Source: an uncultured Buttiauxella sp. (GTDB taxonomy: Bacteria > Pseudomonadota > Gammaproteobacteria > Enterobacterales > Enterobacteriaceae). From it: a stretch of 64,000 nucleotides of DNA. Shown piece after piece: positions 20,228 through 29,215 of the stretch (positions within the stretch are counted from its first letter, which is position 1; each line of letters begins with the position of its first letter). The notes beneath the pieces were generated by a model. It saw only the letters and a list, made by a program, of their open reading frames with translations, did not search any database and had not been told where the DNA came from. The position numbers were made by a program, and so were the translations under genes. The DNA lies in assembly GCA_946480445.1 (NCBI GenBank), contig CAMLJN010000014.1, forward strand, positions 35,853-99,852. Reading direction: 5' to 3'.

Positions 20228-22219
20228 ATGAAAGACGAGTTGGAGCAGAACCTGCTTTACCGTTATTTAGGGACAACCAGCCCATACTGGCGTTTACTTT
20301 CCGACAGCAACGCCCTGCAACTCGCAGCGCATGAAACGGCGGATACCAGCCAGGTTATCGCCCTGAGCCAGGAGCAGGCGGATGATATCCGGCAGATGAC
20401 GGTCATCACCTCCAGCATCACCATGACGATTTCGTTATTCGGCGGCGAGGTGCCGGTGCATCTGGTGGGGCGCAAAGTCTCAAAGCGGGAGTGGGCCGGG
20501 ACGGCTTCTGCATGGCATGACACCCCTTCTGTGGCGCGGGATCTTGCCCAGGGCCTCTCTTTTGCCGAGCAGGTCGTTTCCGAAGCCAATTCCGTTATCG
20601 TTATTCTGGATCGCCAGGGCAATATTCAACGCTTCAACAGGCTCAGCGAAGAGTACACGGGGCTGAAAGAACAGGAAGTCATCGGACAAAACGTTTTTAA
20701 ACTGTTTATGAGCCGTAGTGAAGCCGCCGCCTCGCGACGTAATATCAGCGGTTTTTTTCGCAACGGCAGCTCCTACGAAGTGGAACGCTGGGTCAAAACC
20801 CGCAAAGGCCAGCGCCTGTTTTTGTTCCGCAATAAATTTGTGCACAGCGGCAGTGGCAAAAACGAAATTTATTTGATTTGTTCAGGTACGGATATCACCG
20901 AAGAACGTCGCGCGCAGGAGCGTCTGCGCGTGCTGGCAAACACGGATACGATTACCGGCCTGCCTAATCGTAATGCTATCCACGAACAGATCAGCGCCGC
21001 GATAGAAAAGCGGGGCGAATCCCAGGTCGGAATTGTTTATCTCGACCTCGACAATTTTAAGAAAGTGAACGATGCCTACGGGCATATGTTTGGCGACCAG
21101 CTCTTACAGGCGGTGTCACTGGCGATCCTGAGCTGCCTTGAGGAAGGCCAGGTGCTGGCAAGGCTCGGCGGCGACGAGTTTATCGTGCTGGCCACCGACA
21201 CCTCGCAGGCAACCCTGGAAGCGATGTCCTCGCGCATTTTGACCCGGCTGAAACAGCCCTTCCGTATCGGACTGATTGAGGTCTATTCCGGCTGTTCGCT
21301 GGGCATTTCACTGGCCCCACAGCACGGCGAGGACAGAGAAAGCGTGATTCGCAATGCCGACACGGCGATGTATACCGCTAAAGAGAGCGGGCGCGGCAAA
21401 TTCTGCGTCTTTTCGCCGGAAATGAACCAGCGGGTCTTTGAATATTTATGGCTCGACACCAATCTGCGTAAGGCCCTGGAAAAAGATCAGCTGGTGATCC
21501 ACTATCAGCCGAAAATGACCTGGCGCGGTGAGGTGCGCAGCCTGGAAGCGCTGGTACGCTGGCAGTCACCCGAACGCGGCCTGATCCCCCCACTCGACTT
21601 TATCTCCTACGCCGAAGAATCAGGGTTGATTGTGCCTCTTGGCCGCTGGGTAATGCTGAGCGTGGTACAGCAGGTCGCGAAATGGCGCGACAAAGGGATC
21701 AACCTGCGCGTGGCGGTTAACGTCTCCGCGCGGCAGCTGGCCGATCAGACCATCTTTAGCGATCTCAAGCAGGCGCTAAAAGACCTGAACTTTGAATACT
21801 GCCCTATCGACGTGGAGCTAACCGAAAGCTGCCTGATTGAGAATGAAGAGCTGGCGCTCTCCGTGATTCAGCAGTTCAGCAAACTTGGCGCTCAGGTTCA
21901 TCTGGATGATTTTGGCACCGGCTACTCCTCCCTTTCGCAGCTGGCCCGCTTCCCTATCGACGCCATTAAACTCGACCAGGCGTTTGTCCGGGATATTCAT
22001 AAGCAATCTGTTTCTCAGTCCCTGGTGCGCGCTATTGTCGCCGTAGCACAGGCGTTGAATTTGCAAGTGATTGCCGAGGGCGTGGAAAACCAGAAGGAGG
22101 ATGCGTTCCTGACCAAGAATGGCGTTAACGAGCGGCAGGGCTTCTTCTTTGCCAAACCGATGCCCGCGGCCGTCTTCGAACGCTGGTTGAAACGTTACCA
22201 GGCGAGAACTGCACGTTAA
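20228..22219 (+). CDS. pdeR: RpfR/PdeR: FI-PAS-GGDEF-EAL cyclic-di-GMP enzyme, DSF receptor
   Basis: A 663-residue orthologue of E. coli PdeR (YciR/Gmr) and of RpfR of Cronobacter and Burkholderia. Domains in order: N-terminal RpfF-interacting (FI) domain (about 1-95), PAS (about 110-220), GGDEF with intact GGDEF at 314-318, and EAL with EAL at 440-442 and DDFGTG at 560-565. In RpfR the PAS domain binds cis-2 unsaturated fatty acids and this stimulates c-di-GMP hydrolysis by the EAL domain; the FI domain docks RpfF. In E. coli the partner rpfF is missing, but here it is present, convergent, 85 bases downstream. The RpfR function is thus more likely than the curli-specific E. coli role alone. 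Confidence 0.94.
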   Translation: MKDELEQNLLYRYLGTTSPYWRLLSDSNALQLAAHETADTSQVIALSQEQADDIRQMTVITSSITMTISLFGGEVPVHLVGRKVSKREWAGTASAWHDTPSVARDLAQGLSFAEQVVSEANSVIVILDRQGNIQRFNRLSEEYTGLKEQEVIGQNVFKLFMSRSEAAASRRNISGFFRNGSSYEVERWVKTRKGQRLFLFRNKFVHSGSGKNEIYLICSGTDITEERRAQERLRVLANTDTITGLPNRNAIHEQISAAIEKRGESQVGIVYLDLDNFKKVNDAYGHMFGDQLLQAVSLAILSCLEEGQVLARLGGDEFIVLATDTSQATLEAMSSRILTRLKQPFRIGLIEVYSGCSLGISLAPQHGEDRESVIRNADTAMYTAKESGRGKFCVFSPEMNQRVFEYLWLDTNLRKALEKDQLVIHYQPKMTWRGEVRSLEALVRWQSPERGLIPPLDFISYAEESGLIVPLGRWVMLSVVQQVAKWRDKGINLRVAVNVSARQLADQTIFSDLKQALKDLNFEYCPIDVELTESCLIENEELALSVIQQFSKLGAQVHLDDFGTGYSSLSQLARFPIDAIKLDQAFVRDIHKQSVSQSLVRAIVAVAQALNLQVIAEGVENQKEDAFLTKNGVNERQGFFFAKPMPAAVFERWLKRYQARTAR

Positions 22220-22223
22220 AAAA

Positions 22224-22250
22224 GACGCCATTCTGATCAGAAATGGCGTC
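22224..22250. terminator. Bidirectional terminator between rpfR and rpfF
   Basis: GACGCCATT (22224-22232) pairs with AATGGCGTC (22242-22250) around a short loop. A-rich sequence precedes it at 22218-22223, which gives a T run for the minus-strand gene. It lies between the stops of the convergent genes. Confidence 0.75.
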
Positions 22251-22304
22251 AACAAAGGTGAAAACTCCACCCCCTTTAAAGATTAACTAAAATGCCTTCT
22301 GATC

Positions 22305-23174
22305 TTAGCCAGCCTTACGTAGGGTCGTGGAAATATGTCGGTTCTGTAATTGCACCAGCCGTTCCATATAAGCAATATCCTTCGGCTGCAAATTAAAGGC
22401 CGCGTCTACCCAATCCTCCGTGATATCCATTAGCTCGGCGCGGGGCAATTGCAGCACGCGCTGACGCGCTCTTAACATCGCCCGTACCCCATTCAGCTTA
22501 GGTTGCAGAGTGTCGATAAAGGTGCGGGTAGCCACATAACCCTGGTCCGGCTCGAACAGTAAATCGACCAGGCCATGTTGCTCGTACCATTCGGCAGTAT
22601 GCGACTCCCCTTTATAAATCAGCTCTTCGGCAAGCTTCATCCCCGACCTTCTGGTCACCAGAGAATACCCTCCCATCCCCGGGAAGAGATTAAAGGCTAT
22701 TTCTGGAAACCCCATGCGGGCATCACGCTGGGCCAGCACAAAATGATGGGCCAGCGCCGCTTCAAAGCCGCCGCCCAGTGCGCTGCCTTCCACCATAGCA
22801 AGGCTAATTGCACCGGTGTCAAAACCGCGTGAAGCCGCATGGACACAGTCAACACAGGCACGGGCATAGGCACGTAATGCCTCGCGCCGCCCTTGCTGTA
22901 TCGTTTCAACAAAGAAGCCTAAATCACCGCCGGTGTTATACATCCCCGGGACCAGCGAACCGGTGACCCAGAAGTCCACGGCAAATCCCGCCTGCTGGAC
23001 CAGATAACTCATGTTCATGATCTCTTCGATCAACACATGGTTAAAGCAAGGCCGCGGTTGCGCACGGAGCATCATCCATACCGTGCGCCGTTCTTCCTCG
23101 TAATAACCGGATAGCTGGGTGAAACGCGCAGTATCGGTAAACAATTTGCAGGTTGGTTGGTTTAAGACAGTCAT
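22305..23174 (-). CDS. rpfF: RpfF, diffusible signal factor synthase (crotonase family)
   Basis: A 289-residue enoyl-CoA hydratase/thioesterase-like protein. The oxyanion and catalytic regions are EGSALGGGFEAAL and GFPEIAFNLFPGMGGYS; Glu138 and Glu158 correspond in spacing to the two catalytic glutamates (141 and 161) of Xanthomonas RpfF. Known RpfF enzymes dehydrate 3-hydroxyacyl-ACP and release cis-2 fatty acids (DSF/BDSF) used as intercellular signals. Placement beside a gene for the FI-domain receptor RpfR supports this over a metabolic hydratase. The acyl chain length made cannot be read from sequence. The gene is convergent with rpfR and has its own promoter region at 23175-23384. Confidence 0.92.
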   Translation of the reverse strand: MTVLNQPTCKLFTDTARFTQLSGYYEEERRTVWMMLRAQPRPCFNHVLIEEIMNMSYLVQQAGFAVDFWVTGSLVPGMYNTGGDLGFFVETIQQGRREALRAYARACVDCVHAASRGFDTGAISLAMVEGSALGGGFEAALAHHFVLAQRDARMGFPEIAFNLFPGMGGYSLVTRRSGMKLAEELIYKGESHTAEWYEQHGLVDLLFEPDQGYVATRTFIDTLQPKLNGVRAMLRARQRVLQLPRAELMDITEDWVDAAFNLQPKDIAYMERLVQLQNRHISTTLRKAG

Positions 23175-23384
23175 TTTTTAATCCTGGGTTTCAGGGTGGG
23201 AGAACGCGCCAGGGAGTCCCGGCGCGCGTTGCAAAGCAGTGAATTACCGCAAGTGCATGGGCAAACAATAGAATCTGTTTACAGCACGTCACGGTAATTT
23301 TTTTGCCCTACCAATTTCCCACAGCTTGCTAAGCCAGATGACGAAACTCATAGATTATTTATATATGTCCGCCGCCGCAGGCAT

Positions 23385-23414
23385 AAAAAAACGCCCGATA
23401 AACGGACGTTTTTT
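23385..23414. terminator. Terminator after rlhA
   Basis: An A-run, the imperfect stem ACGCCCG / CGGACGT and a T-run (AAAAAACGCCCG...CGGACGTTTTTT) lie 17 bases beyond the rlhA stop. It is symmetrical, but the only nearby gene ending here is rlhA on the minus strand. Confidence 0.75.
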
Positions 23415-23430
23415 GCTTCGGCGCTAAACC

Positions 23431-25395
23431 CTAGCCTTTGGCTTTTTTCGGCAGCGTTTTCATCAGCTCATCGGGGCTGATGGTCGCCACAATGCTGCCC
23501 GGCAAAGGCATCTTCAGGATGTGATTTTTCATCTTGCCAATCACGTGCATTTCACACGGCCGACAATCGAACTTCAGCGTCAAAATCTCATCGCCATGAA
23601 CCAGCTGCATCGGCGTAGCGCGCCAGCTTTTGATATTACCCTTCGCCTGTTTCGGACACAGGTTGAAAGCAAAACGCAGGCAGTGCTTGGTGATCATCAC
23701 AGGAACATCGCCCTTCTCTTCATGCGCCTCATAAGCCGCATCAATAAGTTTTACACCATAACGCTGATAGAACTCGCGCGCTTTATGGTTATAAACATTC
23801 GCCAGGAAACTGAGATGCTCTTCCGGATAAACGGGCGCAGGCACCGCAACCGCTTTTCGCGTACCGCGTTGATACTGCTGCTCACGGGCTGCGGTCAGGG
23901 CATCAACCGCATCACGGCGTAATTGATTCAGCAATCCGTTTGGAACGAACAACGGAGCAGGCAAAGAGATATTGACCGCGCGGGCGGTATACATGGTCTG
24001 CCCTAGCTTCGCCAGGCCATCGCGCAGATTGTCATAGGCTTTCTGAGGATTATTTGCGACCTCAAATTTGCCGTCCAGTGTCTGGCTGACGCTGACGCCC
24101 CCTTCGCAGGTTAAGGTCAGCACCAGTTGTTCTTCGCCACCGGTCAGATCCATATCCACCGCCACGCGACGCTCGCTGGAGGTTTTCAACAGCGCCTGCT
24201 GCCAGTTGTGGTCAAGATTGCGGTTCAACGGGTGGTGAGGACGCACGTTTTTTAGCGTCTCCGGCATTTCGTTTGGCCAGACGCGATACTGATTCTTTCC
24301 TGTTTTCTCAACGGTGTTCGCGCGGAAACCGACAATTTCACGCTTGATCAACACATTTAAGCCATCGCCATTGGTCAGTTCATCCTTCACGCTCACATCC
24401 AGATGATCCTTACCCACTTTCAGCACTTCACCCACCGGCAGGCCGATAAACTTCGGCGAGTCGAAAGCGCCGATGTCGATTTTACGCTCGTTAACGAAGT
24501 AGTCCGTGCTGCCACGGTGGAAGGTTTTGTCCGGCGACGGAATAAAGAAATGGGACGTCACGCCCGCGGATGCACGCTTCAGATCGCTACGATTTTCCAT
24601 CAGCTCGTCGAGAAGCTGGCGATAATAAGCGGTGATGTTTTTCACGTAGCTCATATCTTTATAACGCCCTTCGATCTTGAAGGAGCGAACACCTGCGTCA
24701 ACCAGTGCCGCAAGGTTAGCACTCTGATCGTTATCCTTCATCGACAAAAGATGTTTTTCATAGGCTACAACGCGGCCCTGGTCATCTTTTAAGGTATACG
24801 GCAGACGGCAGGCCTGCGAACAGTCGCCACGGTTGGCGCTGCGGCCGGTCTGAGCATGCGAAATATTGCACTGCCCTGAGTAGGCTACGCAAAGCGCACC
24901 GTGGATAAAGAACTCGATGGTCGCATCGACATGCTCATGGATAGCTTTGATCTGGTTCAGATTCAGCTCACGCGCCAGCACTATCTGTGAGAAACCCACG
25001 TCTGAGAGAAACTTAGCTTTCTCCACGCTCCGGATATCACACTGGGTACTGGCATGCAGTTCGATGGGCGGCAGATCCATTTCCAGCACGCCCATATCCT
25101 GAACGATCAGCGCATCGACACCGGCCTGGTAAAGATCGTGAATCATCAGCCGCGCGGGTTCCAGCTCGTTATCATGCAGAATGGTATTCAGCGTGACAAA
25201 GATTTTGGCTCCGTAACGATGGGCGAAAGGCACCAGTTCGGCCAGATCGCGCAGGCTGTTACCGGCGTTATGGCGCGCGCCGAAGCCCGGGCCGCCGATG
25301 TACACCGCGTCCGCGCCGTGCAAAATAGCTTCACGGGCAATGCCGGTATCGCGGGCAGGACTGAGTAATTCAAGATGATTTGCGTGCAGGCGCAT
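23431..25395 (-). CDS. rlhA: RlhA, 23S rRNA C2501 hydroxylation protein (peptidase U32 family)
   Basis: A 654-residue orthologue of E. coli RlhA (formerly YdcP), needed for 5-hydroxycytidine at position 2501 of 23S rRNA. It has the U32 TIM-barrel (LELLSPARDTGIAREAILHGADAVYIGG, read in parts) and the cysteine-rich signature CNISHAQTGRSANRGDCSQACR. More cysteines lie near the C-terminus (CLRFAFNLCPKQ, KFDCRPCEMH), consistent with an iron-sulfur centre. The frame is open for 28 codons upstream, but the start at 25395 gives the conserved MRLHANHLELLSPARD. It marks the left border of an accessory islet. Confidence 0.94.
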   Translation of the reverse strand: MRLHANHLELLSPARDTGIAREAILHGADAVYIGGPGFGARHNAGNSLRDLAELVPFAHRYGAKIFVTLNTILHDNELEPARLMIHDLYQAGVDALIVQDMGVLEMDLPPIELHASTQCDIRSVEKAKFLSDVGFSQIVLARELNLNQIKAIHEHVDATIEFFIHGALCVAYSGQCNISHAQTGRSANRGDCSQACRLPYTLKDDQGRVVAYEKHLLSMKDNDQSANLAALVDAGVRSFKIEGRYKDMSYVKNITAYYRQLLDELMENRSDLKRASAGVTSHFFIPSPDKTFHRGSTDYFVNERKIDIGAFDSPKFIGLPVGEVLKVGKDHLDVSVKDELTNGDGLNVLIKREIVGFRANTVEKTGKNQYRVWPNEMPETLKNVRPHHPLNRNLDHNWQQALLKTSSERRVAVDMDLTGGEEQLVLTLTCEGGVSVSQTLDGKFEVANNPQKAYDNLRDGLAKLGQTMYTARAVNISLPAPLFVPNGLLNQLRRDAVDALTAAREQQYQRGTRKAVAVPAPVYPEEHLSFLANVYNHKAREFYQRYGVKLIDAAYEAHEEKGDVPVMITKHCLRFAFNLCPKQAKGNIKSWRATPMQLVHGDEILTLKFDCRPCEMHVIGKMKNHILKMPLPGSIVATISPDELMKTLPKKAKG

Positions 25396-25656
25396 AGTTC
25401 GTCGTTTTTCTGTAGATAGGCGAAAGGCGGCTATTGTAGTCAGAATGGACGGGTAAAAACAGAGGATGTTTTCTGCCACTCTCCTGCGGCTTGTCGCAGG
25501 GCATCGTGTCTTACTGACACTTCCAGCGTATCCCCTACAGAACGACTCCCGGACGCCTGACAGCCTTTGACCGGGCGTTCTGCACTGATTAGCCAGCTGA
25601 GATAATCAGTGACGAGGTCCTGGCAACAGTGCCCACGCTTTATAATTTCATTAAGG

Positions 25657-26847
25657 CTAAGAGCTGAATTTATGCATTAATTGTGTTCTTGCATTGTCAA
25701 AGCTCTGAGAGCGTATTTTCGAAATGGCATCCCCCCAGAGTGGGTTTACCTTGATATAATACCCAGAGTTTTTAGCCACTGCGATGAGCTCGCGAAAATC
25801 ATCCTCATTTTCAATAACACATAACCTGTCAAAGCGCCCCATTTTTTCAGGTAATGCAAAGGTTGCCGGATAATTGGCTAGCGGATCTGTGGCCGGACTG
25901 GTTGCATCAACGTTATGGTGTACAATCTTCTCCCCATCCCCCACCAACGCTGAGTTAATCAAGACGATAAGTTGCCGAATACGTTGCGAAGCATTTCCTG
26001 TATCTGGATTCTCTTTATGATAGAAACTAACGGGATCAGAATAATCCTGCATTAATACGTGATCGGTGGGTAACGGTTTATGATATGTTGCCACCCGACG
26101 ATGAAGTACTGTATGTGAAATATCAGGAACAGGCAGATTATCCTGAGCACCAAGATCGCTGATATGTGGCGCTATTATAAGCAAGTCATAGTCCGCAGTG
26201 AAAGGTAAGGCATGTTGCGTGGGAGCCAACACCTTTATTTGTTTATCATTATGAAATATAAGATAATTATCTTCACCCAAGCCTGTTAACCTCCTGGCTT
26301 CAAAGGAGTATATCTTGCCACTGGGCGCTTTGGCCTTAAAACGACGAACTCCCTTAGCATTTTCAAGAGTAAGATCGTCGATGACCCCCCTTTCCAGTAA
26401 ACTACCTAATCTGGTTCTGGTGATAATCAAATCTACCGCGGCTGCATGCCCCTCCCTTATGCACTCTTGTATCTGCTGGTTGAATTTATCCCTGCAGGCA
26501 ACGGATGCATTCTCAAGCTTACTAAAATATTGCTGCTCACAAATAAAACCGGCCTGCGGCCCCCAGCAAGCACTTTTCCCTTTGATATGAAATCCTTTTG
26601 TAGGGTAGCCCGATGCAATTAACTCTGTCGCGAGTTTATCTATCGGTCGGACGCCTATAATACAATTCAACTCACTCGCTAAACACTGCAGCGGTAATAA
26701 GTGTTTCGGTACCACACCTGTTTTATCCTTAATGAAATCAACCAATGTTTGAATCTCATCTTCACGACCAGCCTTGCGATTATTTTTTGTCGTTTGCTTG
26801 CTATAATTACAGGGCATTATTGCAGCAAGATTATATCCAATTTTCAT
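25657..26847 (-). CDS. exoY: ExoY-like nucleotidyl cyclase toxin (CyaA/edema factor family)
   Basis: A 396-residue protein whose residues 55-375 align with Pseudomonas ExoY and, more distantly, Bordetella CyaA and anthrax edema factor. Catalytic features: GYPTKGFHIKGKSACWGP with Lys84 and Lys91 (ExoY Lys81 and Lys88), FTADYDLLIIAPHI with Asp219 and Asp221 (ExoY Asp212/Asp214), and VHHNVDATSP with His311. ExoY itself has lysine rather than histidine at the CyaA His63 position, and Lys89 is seen here too. Such enzymes are type III effectors that make cyclic nucleotides in host cells after activation by F-actin or another cofactor. It is not an endogenous CyaA-type metabolic cyclase. The start has a GGGG ribosome binding site. 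The gene is visibly more AT-rich than its neighbours and sits between rlhA and sutR, which adjoin in E. coli. No secretion signal could be proven. Confidence 0.88.
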   Translation of the reverse strand: MKIGYNLAAIMPCNYSKQTTKNNRKAGREDEIQTLVDFIKDKTGVVPKHLLPLQCLASELNCIIGVRPIDKLATELIASGYPTKGFHIKGKSACWGPQAGFICEQQYFSKLENASVACRDKFNQQIQECIREGHAAAVDLIITRTRLGSLLERGVIDDLTLENAKGVRRFKAKAPSGKIYSFEARRLTGLGEDNYLIFHNDKQIKVLAPTQHALPFTADYDLLIIAPHISDLGAQDNLPVPDISHTVLHRRVATYHKPLPTDHVLMQDYSDPVSFYHKENPDTGNASQRIRQLIVLINSALVGDGEKIVHHNVDATSPATDPLANYPATFALPEKMGRFDRLCVIENEDDFRELIAVAKNSGYYIKVNPLWGDAISKIRSQSFDNARTQLMHKFSS

Positions 26848-27423
26848 ATTGCCCCATCATCATAAAACAGTAAATGATTTCAATTAACCTCTGGCGTTTA
26901 CGCTAGCAATTATAATTTAATCAACATCACAAATGAATCAAGTTAAAAACCTGATATATAAGCTCCACGCCAGTAAAGCGCCATGAAAACTGACTGTGCT
27001 GGTGTCATCCCCAAAATGCTAAATGTAGCGGAGGAAGCCAGACTGCTGCGATTGGGTATCAGAAATTGCAGGACTCGAAAACCAGGGTTCTCTTCTTTAG
27101 CCCTGATGACCTGCTGGATTAAGTTTCCCCCCCCTAAACCCACAAACGTTCATGTTCGTCATTAAACGACGCCTGAACGCTCAGCAAGGTCGCGAGCTGC
27201 CCCCTCATTTAAAGTTGAGGCAGAGAAAAGTGAGTTTTTCGTTAGAATTTGCAACAGAAAGCATAATTTGTATTCTGTAAATTTACTAATAAGGTAAGCA
27301 TACTTTAAAAATAATGAGTTTCTTTTAAAAAACGCCAAAATGTCATATTTAAATATAAACGAGTAATCTTTTGGCGTTGTTGAACCAGCAAGAATAGACT
27401 CCTGACGCGCGGATACCCCACCC
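26848..27423. other. Accessory-islet DNA between the cyclase gene and sutR
   Basis: This 576-base stretch is AT-rich at both ends (26848-26980 and 27240-27370). Between them, 26990-27170 has higher G+C and short open frames on both strands. Neither frame looks like a known protein or has a convincing ribosome binding site, so the middle part may be a decayed remnant. It contains a C8 homopolymer near 27126-27133. No terminal inverted repeats were recognised. Confidence 0.4.
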
Positions 27424-27951
27424 TTACGGGTAGTGAATCAGCGAGTGAAAATGCACAGGCTCCGCCCCTCTGTTACGGTAGCTATGCGCTTTATCACCCG
27501 CGAAACGCAGCCCTTCGCCCGCCTTTAATGTTTGCCAATTGCCTTGCGTTTGCAAATCCAGCTGGCCGTCTATCACGATGACATGCTCCACCACGCCGCT
27601 GTAGTGCGGGGAAGATTCACTGATAGCGCCGGGCGCAAGCTTGATAGAAAACAGATCAAACCGCAGCTGTTCGTCATGAGGGAACAGCGGCTCCACAATC
27701 ATGTCGCTGTCTTGCGGGTCGAATACAGGCCGCTCCGGCTGTTCGCCTGCCTCCAGAAACACCGAGAAGGGTACGTTAAGCCCGGTGGCTATTTTCCACA
27801 ACGTTGCCACCGTCGGGCTGGATTCATTGCGTTCAATCTGGCCCAGCATGGCCTTAGAAACGCCGGTTTTCTCCGCCGTCTGCGTCAGGCTCCAGCCTCG
27901 CGCCTGGCGCAATGCCCGCAGTGTCGCACTTAAATAGGCAGTAATATCCAT
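27424..27951 (-). CDS. sutR: SutR (YdcN), XRE-cupin transcriptional regulator
   Basis: A 175-residue regulator with an N-terminal XRE helix-turn-helix (GWSLTQTAEKTGVSKAMLGQ) followed by the very conserved IERNESSPTVATLWKIA. A C-terminal cupin barrel follows (VVEHVIVIDGQLDLQ, HFHSLIHYP). E. coli SutR controls sulfur-utilisation genes. It is divergent from ydcO, and repeated TATAACGC boxes lie between the two, likely its own operators. The start has AAGGAGAT upstream. Confidence 0.92.
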   Translation of the reverse strand: MDITAYLSATLRALRQARGWSLTQTAEKTGVSKAMLGQIERNESSPTVATLWKIATGLNVPFSVFLEAGEQPERPVFDPQDSDMIVEPLFPHDEQLRFDLFSIKLAPGAISESSPHYSGVVEHVIVIDGQLDLQTQGNWQTLKAGEGLRFAGDKAHSYRNRGAEPVHFHSLIHYP

Positions 27952-27975
27952 CCTGATCTCCTTGTTAACGCCGTC

Positions 27976-28037
27976 AGTATAACGCCTTGTGCGCTATAAC
28001 GCACGGTGATAGAGTGCAGCGGACGCTATAACGCACG
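27976..28037. promoter_or_regulatory. Repeated TATAACGC boxes in the sutR-ydcO divergent region
   Basis: CGCTATAACGCACG occurs twice, at 27992-28005 and 28024-28037, in the same orientation and 32 bases apart, about three helical turns. A third, shorter copy (AGTATAACGC) lies at 27976-27985. This layout between a regulator gene and its neighbour suggests cooperative operator sites for SutR. Binding is inferred, not shown. Confidence 0.6.
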
Positions 28038-28048
28038 AAGGAGATTCT

Positions 28049-29215
28049 ATGCGTACCTCACCGATTCCTATACCCACCGTCCTTGCCGGTTTTGTTGCCG
28101 TTCTGGTCGGCTATGCCAGCTCAGCGGCGATTATCTGGCAGGCCGCCGACGCGACGGGTGCCAGCGCCTCGCAGTTTACCGGCTGGCTGACGATGCTGGG
28201 CTTCAGCATGGGGATCAGCACGCTCGCACTGACCCTCTGGTATCGGGCCCCTATCCTGACCGCGTGGTCCACGCCAGGCGCCGCGTTACTTGCCACCAGC
28301 CTGCACGGCTGCACCATTAACGAGGCCGTCGGCGTGTTTATTTTTGCTTCCGCGCTTATTCTACTCTGCGGGATTACCGGCCTTTTCGCCCGTTTAATGC
28401 GGCTTATCCCGCAGACACTTTCGGCAGCGATGCTCGCAGGTATTCTGCTGCGCTTCGGCCTGGATACTTTCTCTTCGTTACAGGGTCACTTTTTACTGTG
28501 CGCAACAATGATCGTCGGCTGGCTGCTGGCAAAAGCCCTCGCCCCAAGGTATGCGGTGGTTATTGCCTTAGTGGCAGGTCTGGCTGCGTGCATGCTGAGC
28601 GGAGAATTTAAAACGGCAAGCGTGCCGCTGACTGGGGCAATACCGGAATTTACGGCCCCACGCTTTACGCTAACCAGCCTGCTGGGTATCGGTCTGCCCT
28701 TCTTTCTGGTGACCATGGCTTCGCAAAACGCGCCCGGCGTTGCCACGCTCAGGGCATCTGGTTATGAGGTTCCGGTGTCTGCGCCGATCGTGGTAACGGC
28801 GGCAATTGCCCTGCTGCTGGCCCCGTTTGGCGTCTTCTCTGTTTGCATCGCGGCGATTACGGCGGCTATTTGCCAGGGAACGGAAGCGCATCCTGATCCT
28901 GCCCGGCGCTGGCTCGCTGCCGCTGCGGCAGGCTTTTTTTATCTGCTTGCCGGGCTTTTTGGCGGTTCAATTTCTGCCCTTCTTACGGCGCTGCCGCTGG
29001 CCTTTATCCAGACGCTTGCCGGGCTTGCGTTGCTCAGCACTATTGCAGGTAGCTTACACCAGGCGCTCAGCCATGAACGGGAACGGGACGCGGCGATTAT
29101 CACCTTTCTGGTCACCGCTTCGGGGGTGTCGTTTGTGGGAATGGGCTCTGCTTTCTGGGGGCTGGTCGCCGGTGGCGTTTGCTACGGTGTTTTTTCACTC
29201 ACCCGTAAGGCGTAG
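28049..29215 (+). CDS. ydcO: YdcO, BenE-family inner-membrane transporter
   Basis: A 388-residue membrane protein of the BenE (benzoate/H+ symporter) family with about 11-12 hydrophobic segments. WYRAPILTAWSTPGAALL and MASQNAPGVATLRASGY are family motifs. The true substrate of the E. coli protein is not established. The start has AAGGAG upstream. The last 21 bases overlap the 3' end of the opposing AraC-type gene. Confidence 0.9.
   Translation: MRTSPIPIPTVLAGFVAVLVGYASSAAIIWQAADATGASASQFTGWLTMLGFSMGISTLALTLWYRAPILTAWSTPGAALLATSLHGCTINEAVGVFIFASALILLCGITGLFARLMRLIPQTLSAAMLAGILLRFGLDTFSSLQGHFLLCATMIVGWLLAKALAPRYAVVIALVAGLAACMLSGEFKTASVPLTGAIPEFTAPRFTLTSLLGIGLPFFLVTMASQNAPGVATLRASGYEVPVSAPIVVTAAIALLLAPFGVFSVCIAAITAAICQGTEAHPDPARRWLAAAAAGFFYLLAGLFGGSISALLTALPLAFIQTLAGLALLSTIAGSLHQALSHERERDAAIITFLVTASGVSFVGMGSAFWGLVAGGVCYGVFSLTRKA

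Noticed and set aside
22305..23174. Interpretation as a beta-oxidation enoyl-CoA hydratase
   Set aside because: Both RpfF-type glutamates with 20-residue spacing and the neighbouring FI-domain receptor gene favour a DSF synthase.
25657..26847. Interpretation as an endogenous class I adenylate cyclase
   Set aside because: The sequence has the class II (ExoY/CyaA toxin) motifs and none of the class I cyaA features, and it lies in an AT-rich islet.
26943..27165. Overlapping short frames on both strands beside the cyclase gene
   Set aside because: No similarity, no ribosome binding site, and each frame is the shadow of the other. Kept only as possible remnant DNA.
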